Of a stretch of 64,000 bases of DNA, positions 57,086 through 64,000 are shown one piece after another (positions within the stretch are counted from its first letter, which is position 1; every line of letters begins with the position of its first letter). Made by a program: the position numbers and the translations under genes. The stretch comes from Hermatobates lingyangjiaoensis. Lineage: Eukaryota > Arthropoda > Insecta > Hemiptera > Hermatobatidae. The notes under the pieces were generated by a model, which saw only the letters and a list, made by a program, of their open reading frames with translations, ran no database searches and was not told the DNA's origin. The stretch lies in assembly GCA_026182355.1 (NCBI GenBank), contig JAPFBL010000255.1, positions 6,009,826 to 6,073,825 on the forward strand, given 5' to 3'.

Positions 57086-58535
57086 ACTACACTACAAAAA
57101 AAATACCTCTATTTTACTAATATCTGGTATAAAAATCTAAGAAAATTTTGAATTTATGTTATTTTGAATAAATTATTTAAACTCACGGTGCGAAAAAACA
57201 AGAAAATTCTATTCACCTGTATTATATTGTAAAAAAAACTGAATAAACAATTATTTAAGCACAAATTTTTGCAGACCTCTTTTAGAATGTGCTTGACGTT
57301 GAGTCTCATTACAGAACTGGAGAAACGCTGTATTAAGACTAGGACATGTGTTTTGTTAGCACTTTAAAAAGATTTTATGGTGAGGACTATTACAAGAACT
57401 ACAGATTTGCATAACATTAGATTACTATTATGTTGTAATGCATAATGTAATGTAATGTTGAAATGCATAACATTAGACTTTCGTTGAATTTTTAAAAACA
57501 GTAAACATATCATGTCATATATTGTGGCAAATTATTTGTTGATAACTTGATTTAACCCCACTTAAAAACAGCTTAGCCTCATTAACACTTTAAGGTATAC
57601 TACCGACGCTATTGAGAATTTATTGATGAAACAAAAAATTATATATTACACATATGCCATCATTTATTTTTTCACCATATACAAAGATGTATAAATCACA
57701 TAACTTTAATATTACATCACTTCCTTCATCCATGTCGGGTTATTTGAACTACAGAACACAATTTTTATCTTTTGTACAAACTCAAAGTCACAAAATAATA
57801 ACCATGAAATACGCATTACATGGTTATATTTTTAGTGGTGTTATATTATTTAAAATACTTAAATAAAAAGAGAACATATATATTTGAATGAAAATAAATA
57901 AATTGGAAGTAATATATAAAAATAATCGTATAGTATCGAAATTTCTTACAATTTCAAATCTAATTAACTTTCATTTAATCAGTTTGTTTTCGAGGGATAC
58001 AAACATGAATCTAGTTGAGATTAAATATCTCAAAAACAAAAATTGAGATACTAATATTACAAGTGATTCTAAGTGTGGACTTTAGTTTGATAATCTCATT
58101 TTGATAATGGAATTTGGAATTAAATACAATTAACAATTAAGCTTATAAAAATCTAATTTTTTATTATAATTACTGATATTAAAAAGAAATTACTGAAATA
58201 TTTCTTTCGTAATGATAATTTTATGTAAAACATATATTGCTAATTAGGTCACAGGACTTGAAAAGAAGCTATGTTTAGTTATCCTGGATAGTGCTGCTTC
58301 CACGTAATGCGGCCTTAAGAAAAACTATTCATCTCAATGACATCATATATTTAGCTTTTATATTAACAATATTGCTTTATCCTTTTTATTTGGTTAGCAG
58401 CTATCGAAATACTTGTACTTCAAACAATCAGATAATTCCTGAGTTCTTGTGTATTGTATAGTTCATATAAATTAATGTGTACTACCTTATTGATTGATAA
58501 TTACATTATTATATTTGTTTGCACTAAGTCCTAAT
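57086..58535. other. AT-rich intergenic DNA
   Basis: No gene is recognised. A short imperfect repetition (ATGCATAA, TGTAATG units) lies near 57430-57470. Confidence 0.5.
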
Positions 58536-58539
58536 CTGT

Positions 58540-58960
58540 CGGAGTTTATATATATATATATATAAAATTAAAATTATAACTACAAAACAAAAAAGAGAGT
58601 AACATTACGATTCTCGATCATGTCTTACCGTCTTGAGGAGAAGTAAGGAAAAAGAAGAAGGAACACAGGAATTGAGGTGTCAATGTGTCCACCGACTGAT
58701 GCAAAGTGACACACAGTGTAGCCACCTTGCCATCGTAGGCCAGTTAAAGGTATGAGTAAATGAAAAAATAAGCAATAAATATATATATGTACATAATATA
58801 ACAAAAATTATTAGGAATCGGTCAGTTTTCCAAGTTGAATCAAACTTTCAAACACAATGTAACAGTTTTATTTACAACCCTTTTCATAGAAGAGGTAAGT
58901 AATTTTAAAATAATGAACCATTATATTAGAGGTTCAAGAATAGACATTTTTAACACAACT
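58540..58960 (-). repeat. Penelope-type terminal fragments
   Basis: A (TA)n tract (58546-58563) precedes an AAAAGAGAGTAACA tract and a degenerate ribozyme core (58595-58642, minus: CTC, CTCAAGA, C, GG...). The following 58805-58900 resembles 15870-15960 (GGTCAGTT.T.CA.GTT..AA and CCTTTTCATAG). The position about 200 bp upstream of the Penelope RT fossil on the plus strand suggests the two belong together. Confidence 0.5.
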
Positions 58961-59159
58961 GTCGAGTATTGACTTCTAATTTTGTTACAATTTCCACATT
59001 AATGGAAACAAATATTTTTTTTTAATTTCCTGTCATGTCAAATGTGGGAATATTACATTTTATAAAAGCAGGGAATAGCCTCCTGCTTCTAAAGCATTCA
59101 TAGGTTAATTCATGGGCAATTAAAGCATTCATGGGTTAATTAATTGCATAAGCAAAATT

Positions 59160-59760
59160 ATCCACTCCAACGGTTGAGTCTTTCATAGATAGTACAGGTT
59201 ATTAACTTTCCAAATATGTGGGAAAGTATTTGAGTAAATTGTATGCAACAGTAAATTCAGTGTAAAACTTTCTTTGAAATTAAAGAAACCTTAACTAATC
59301 AAGTACTTTGTCAAAACTTAATCATGATTCCTCTAGATGCTCAATCACTTTTTGTTTACATACTATTGTATTAAACTTTTGGAATAATAGATAAACAGCG
59401 GAATGATATTGAACCGTACATTGAATTTGAAAGCAAACATTTATTTCCACTTTACATCTTATATGCGAATCCAGATATTTTATATTCGATAGTGTTATAT
59501 ATAAACAATGACTTGGATTACCAATGGAGTGTTCCATATCACCAGCTCTCGCCAATATAGCCTTTAAACAACTACTGTAGTAAATGAACTAGGTAACAAC
59601 AGCACCAAGAAAATTAAACTCTACGTCCATGATTTGTTTTTAATTATTGAAAAAGGAGAAGCATAACATGTTTTAAGTATTTTAATTAATATCACCATCA
59701 ACCAAAATTTATGGCAATGTCCCATGTAGGACATTGTATTTTTTACTACTATATGTATAA
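59160..59760 (+). pseudogene. Penelope-like element reverse transcriptase, catalytic region fossil
   Basis: In order on the plus strand: FFEIKETLTNQ, then IPLDAQSLFVYI (59332-59365, the VS.DV.SLFTN.P motif carrying the first catalytic aspartate). FGIIDKQRNDIEPYIEFESK follows. After a shift come GLPMECSISPALANIAF (from about 59510, the GLPMGS.LSP.LA.I box) and LYVHDLFLIIEKGEA (59618-59660, the YVDDLF catalytic box with D changed to H), then LSILINITINQNLW. The spacing matches RT motifs A to D of Penelope-like elements. Stops and a broken YVDD make it inactive. A 90-codon minus frame over its end is incidental. Confidence 0.8.
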
Positions 59761-60820
59761 TGTATATTGTATATTTTACTACTATATGTATAATATAAAT
59801 TAATAATTGTTCTACAAATTTAACCGAGTTGGTTAAATAAAGAAGGATGAAGTGATCATGTACAAAGAACACAAACCACTTACTTTGGGACACAGACTTA
59901 CATGTCTACATTATCCACTTTAATGATTAAAAATGACCAATATTACTGAGGAGGTAATTACTATGATTACCTGAAAACTATTAATTTTTTCCTATTTATG
60001 AGAATATTAGTTCTATACTAAATCAAGAATAATTGTTACAAGCAAAATTTTCATAAGGTTTATTTCAGGTCAATAAGTAATATTATTATACAATACTTAG
60101 GTGAATGAAAACTTCAAGAGGAAGGTCTGCTGTCATACCAGGCCTATCAGAACTGCAGGTGGTGGAAAACCTTTCCTACCGTCATATATTAATACGAATC
60201 TTTTGTACCATATACTTAAACAGGTATAAGCTCGTGTATTATTTAACATTTTTTTGAACCTTAAACAAAGCATCAAAAAAACGGCTTCCCCGATAACATT
60301 CAATTAATAATTTCTCATAAAGGAAATACATTTAAGAATCACATATATCCTGGTATACTACCTATTTTGGTAAAATTAATTACCTTTCATCCAATTAATT
60401 AATTAAATACTATCCAAAAGCAGGTTCCTTTTTGTTACAATAGCCTGACTTCAGTTTATTAATGAAATAAATTTAAAGGTTACTAATTGAAGGTTACCTT
60501 CACATATAATAATTTTTCTTCAAACTAATCTTTTTTGTCGTTTGCAAAAATTACTGTCCTGATGAATCAGTTAATACATTTTACAACTATCGATACATGT
60601 TCGTCACAACAGTTGATACATTGTTACAACTAGTTGTAAAAATCTGTAAATTAACTCCTCCTATTATTCACTATTTCCTTTATGCTCATGGCGTTATACG
60701 ACTTTTAATTCACTATGTGAAAGTAATTATGATGAAACTCAATTAATTAGTTTTTTACTTTTTTCTTACTGTACTCCTTTGTTTCCCCAAACATCCCTGC
60801 ACTTTACACACTTTTAAAAT
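59761..60820. other. AT-rich intergenic DNA
   Basis: Nothing recognised. A short tandem of TTTTACTACTATATGTATAA occurs near 59740-59795, at the end of the preceding fossil. Confidence 0.5.
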
Positions 60821-60824
60821 ACTA

Positions 60825-60900
60825 CTCTCACGGTTGAAAGATCTTAGTCTTGTTTTCCCATTTCATATTGTGGTTTGATCATTTATATAAATATATATAT
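60825..60900 (+). repeat. Penelope-type terminus with 3' half of a hammerhead core
   Basis: CACGGTT then GAAA (60836-60839), the self-complementary AGATCT, T and AGTC: the 3' half of a ribozyme in good shape, but without a CTGANGA box upstream. The next roughly 60 bases match 15734-15795 closely. Confidence 0.5.
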
Positions 60901-63140
60901 ACGTTTCAAGGGTAAATTATGAAATTATGAATTATGAAAACTTGGTACTTATAATTTGTTTAAAAATGATATGATTGATAAATATATAAAAAGTGTAATT
61001 TATGATTAATAAAAATAGTTAAATATCCATTATGATTTATTGAACTTTAATACAGTAATATGAAGGCTCTGTTGATTTTGCATTTTACTACCCACATGTG
61101 ATACATGAAGATGCAATATTTATGGGTTACTCAGAGAAATGACACCCTTCAGAAGTCTGTCAAAGTGGTTGGTTTGACACATTTTGCTTCAAATATTTGC
61201 CAATTTTTTTAATGAACATAGTACTTCTTAAAGGTAGCTTGAGCTCATGCAATAAAGTTACAATAAAAAATATACAGGCTTAAATCTTTATAACTATAAA
61301 TACTATGTATTTATAGTAACTGTCACAAGTGATTTAATTGTTAGATGTTTTCTGATTGCTCAAAAATATCAAAAAGATTGATATTTTGAAGGTGTTGTGA
61401 AATTAATAAATATATCATAAATGCAAAAGGACAACTAGAAATAGATCAAACCATTAGTAAACTGCAATAAATTATGCTTAGTTTTTCTACATCTAGAAAT
61501 GTATATTAATCCACCTACTAGACTGTTTAAGTAAATTATTATTGTAGATGTTAGTTTTACTTTTCTTTTTACCGTATTTATTATTTAACTCGTATGATGT
61601 CATACATCTGGTCGAAAGCCTAGTACTCATAATTAACTGATTTTATTTACTGGGAAGAAATAAGTACTCACACAACCCTGTTCTAAGGAGACCACACTTA
61701 GCTTTGCTTTAGCATTTATTACTCTTCACTGCAGTTCTATCCTAGGTACAGACCTATCACGATGCTTTATGGAAACGCTCACCCTGTCAATCAGTTCAAC
61801 TGAATTTATAATTGCATCTTTCAATATCAAACTCCGAAAGATAATATTTTAAAGGTAAAATTAACCATTCAAAATCGATGAAATAAAATACTATTAATGT
61901 CTTCATAGAATTTTATAAGAGTTTAACAAAATGTCTTCTCTGAAGAGAATTTAGAAGTGGCCCATGTTGAATCTTCCAAGGTAGATCTGATTCTGAATTC
62001 AACCTCAATAGCTAATTAATTTTTATTCTATATTACTTTTTAATTTTTTATCTTTTTTTTTCAGTAATCTGCAAAGTAGGTTCTGTAAAGAGACATGCCT
62101 CAGTATTGACTTCTCTTGCAAGCGGCTTTTTTTCTGGATTTATTTCCTTTGACTCGTTTCCCATAGTTACTTATATCATATGATATATTAAACATGATAT
62201 TATTTAGACCATACATTATTATCCTACTGTGTCTTACATATTGACATCTCACATCATTTATATGATTATACGCTTTATGTGATACCAATTAAAAAATATT
62301 TTGCCCAAAAATTCAGATTAATTAGTTTAAAGTTTTTATTTTAAAATAATTTTTCTAACTTTAAGAGGACAAAATGAGTTTTTACCATCTATAAAAATTC
62401 CTCTAGGAGAATCATACTTCAGTCTCTGATTGTCTGACAGTACTGGGAAAAATGTTTCCAGGTCTAAAACAACCTTTATACGGTCGTAAAATAAATACTC
62501 AACTGGTAAGATATATTCCGTTGGACTCACATCAGAAGATACTAGAAGCAATTAATAACTCCTCTGTAATGTGAATAAGAGTATTAATTAATCTCCCGAA
62601 GTTACCTTAAACAATACTAATGTGTGTTTGAATCCTGGCAGTGAAATGAAAGAAAATAATGACAATGTTCATTACCGGATAGGTCAATGAGTTTTGAAGT
62701 ACGCTGCAATTGAAAAATCACAGTCCCCTCAGTCGCTAAGAGCACCACATAAAAGAACTCATTTTGCTAAGAAAATGACGAAGACGTAGTAGAAATCTAC
62801 TCCGTAGATGATTTTAAAATTTTTTGTTGACTACAGTCAAATTTACTGCACTCAAACTTATTAAACATTCAACAATGTAACGGCTTAATTTATTTTAATG
62901 GGTCTAAATAATCTTTGTGGGGTAAAACAAAAATGGAATTGTGTTATAGAACAATCTCAACATTGACTGGAGCTAGAACTTAATATTTGCCAGTTTTAAG
63001 ATAGTATTTCTCTTAAAATTTAATAAATTGATTAAAGTTTTGCCATGCAATATTTATATTCAAGTAATCGTTAACATAGAATTTATATTCATGCATTTCA
63101 TCATTACCACAGAGGTTAGTATTAATATTAAAACATATAA
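60901..63140. other. AT-rich intergenic DNA
   Basis: No identified gene. The 71-codon minus frame at 62336-62551 has fairly protein-like composition (SPTEYILPVEYLFYDRIK) but no recognised domain or splice sites. Confidence 0.45.
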
Positions 63141-63169
63141 TCTACCGTCTCACCTCGTACATTACTGCC

Positions 63170-63216
63170 GTAGCTGTCGGGCCGGTTTCGGGTGTCAACC
63201 ATCTTCAACACGAACT
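63170..63216 (-). ncRNA. Hammerhead-like motif in the Penelope 3' terminus
   Basis: The minus strand reads TTGAAGA (63208-63202; first C replaced by T), T, stem II GGT/ACC with a short loop, C, GAAA (63189-63186), the nearly self-complementary CCGGCC as minimal stem III, then CGACAG. This is the layout known for Penelope-like termini, and here it is physically tied to a Penelope endonuclease gene, which supports the naming of the other motifs. At 63946-63960 the inverted copy keeps GAAACCGGTC, but its 5' box is missing. Confidence 0.58.
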
Positions 63217-63322
63217 GATCTAATGAATCCTACCTATCTGTTTATATAACCTACCTACTATCCCAATGCTGCCTAGATTTTATTAGTTACTTAATTTACC
63301 ACCACTTTATTTTATTATTATA

Positions 63323-63874
63323 TTAGTTATTATTATTTAATCTAATTCCTTTCCTATTATTTTCGTCTTCGTCATGTCTGTCAAGTCGTCGTTTTATTTT
63401 CTTTAAGGGTTTAAATAGTGTGTCGCTTTGATGATTTACTTGTTCGTTTATTAGATTACCCGATTCTTTATGTTTAAATATCTCTAATTCTTCAGTTACG
63501 TTTAGTCTTTTTCCTTTCTGTCCTGTTTTTATTAAGGTCATTGAATTTTCTAAACTTTCCGGTTCATGACCCTGTTCTGTTAAGTGGTTTGCGTAATTAG
63601 ATTTGTTTGTATTATTTAGATAATATTTAATGTGTTCCTTATATCTTAGTTTTAGGGTCCTTCCCGTTTGTCCTATATATATATTATTACAATTTTTACA
63701 TTTTATTTTATATACTCCGCTTTTTTCATATTTATCAGTTTTATTTTCCGTCGATTTATCTAATCTATTGTTTATTGAATTATTTGTTTTAAACCCTATA
63801 TTTATACTATATTGCTTTAGTAAGTTTGCGATTTTATGACTTATTTGACCTATAAATGTTATACACGCTATTTA
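63323..63874 (-). pseudogene. Penelope-like GIY-YIG endonuclease and end of RT (about 183 codons open)
   Basis: This is the endonuclease that cuts target DNA for Penelope-like retrotransposition. The minus-strand frame is open from after a TAA near 63877 to TAA 63325-63323. It starts in the RT thumb/linker (FIGQISHKIANLLKQYSINI). Then come SGVYKIKC (the GIY motif as GVY, near 63718-63710), a C..C pair, NIYIGQTGRT (the YIG motif, near 63688-63660) and LRYKEH with the catalytic arginine and histidine. NHLTEQGHEPE and a helix with LNVTEELEIFKHK follow, the latter carrying the metal-binding glutamate. A lysine/arginine-rich, then asparagine tail ends the protein. The endonuclease part looks undamaged, but the RT is missing, so the copy cannot move alone. 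Codon use is very AT-rich. Confidence 0.85.
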
Positions 63875-64000
63875 TCATTATTAGTTCTTTCCTTATTGAC
63901 ATTTTTTATATTTCTTCTGGTTTTTAGCATTTTGTCTAAAAAAAGAAACCGGTCCGACAGCTACGGCAGTAATGTACGAGGTGAGACGGTTTAATAATAT

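Larger units (their letters stand above)
63143..64000 (-). mobile_element. Penelope-like element, 5'-truncated copy with inverted termini (runs to window edge)
   Basis: The 3' terminus (63143-63192) and the stretch 63946-63987 are inverted copies sharing CCGTCTCACCTCGTACATTA, continuing through GCCGTAGCTGTCGG and CCGGTTTC. Between them lies the C-terminal part of the element's protein, ending in a GIY-YIG endonuclease. A truncated coding part joined at its 5' side to an inverted piece of the terminus is a well-known layout of Penelope-like copies. One hammerhead-like core sits in the 3' terminus. The right end of the element cannot be judged because the window stops. Confidence 0.8.

Noticed and set aside
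59621..59893. 90-codon minus frame with hydrophobic stretches
   Set aside because: It is antisense to the Penelope RT YVDD region and contains duplicated AT-rich low-complexity sequence.
62336..62551. 71-codon minus frame as a gene fragment
   Set aside because: Composition is plausible but there is no recognisable family, start context or continuation in neighbouring frames.

Overview
This window looks like AT-rich nuclear DNA from an arthropod, most likely an insect. Coding density is very low, introns are long, AT microsatellites are common, and there is a dense bed of decayed transposable elements (Penelope-like elements, R1/Jockey-like LINEs, a Helitron, piggyBac and mariner). No bacterial operons or organellar genes are visible. 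A hemipteran host is a guess from overall flavour only.

One host gene is well supported. It is a two-exon, plus-strand gene. A TATA box plus arthropod initiator lies at 31818-31853, followed by a 28-nt untranslated first exon with a GTAAGT donor at 31879. A roughly 7.8-kb intron ends at a TTTCAG acceptor at 39713. The single coding exon (ATG 39729, stop 40091) encodes a 120-residue secreted protein, and an AATAAA signal lies at 40430. The exon linkage is inferred. The intron carries Penelope debris and a tRNA-like sequence. Everything else that can be identified is repetitive or fossil.

Layout: 1-8 kb, unremarkable AT-rich DNA with a GC-rich island at 4.1-4.4 kb. 8-9.1 kb, LINE reverse-transcriptase fossil (minus). 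10.6-16.1 kb, three sets of inverted Penelope-type termini carrying hammerhead-ribozyme-like cores. 17.8-19.0 kb, piggyBac fossil. 21.3-23.6 kb, GC island, a dispersed repeat and a LINE fragment. 24.84-26.43 kb, a Helitron with recognisable 5' TC, 3' hairpin, CTAG and A/T insertion site, holding a helicase fossil. 27.9-29.3 kb, a cluster of four hammerhead-like Penelope termini beside an unassigned coding relic. 31.8-40.4 kb, the host gene. 42.0-45.1 kb, a 38/44-bp minisatellite interrupted by a 940-bp palindromic mariner with a TA duplication. 49.3-54.8 kb, nested Penelope and LINE fossils. 55.9-57.1 kb, a degenerate AT-rich satellite with a period near 540 bp. 58.5-59.8 kb, Penelope RT fossil. 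63.1 kb to the end, the 3' part of a Penelope-like element with an intact-looking GIY-YIG endonuclease frame, inverted termini and a hammerhead-like core.

The most notable theme is the concentration of hammerhead-ribozyme-like motifs (about a dozen, in at least five sequence families) in Penelope-type termini. That such elements carry hammerheads is established. Their number, their inverted pairing and the compensatory variation in stem II are what this window adds. All family assignments come from reading motifs by eye, without database searches.
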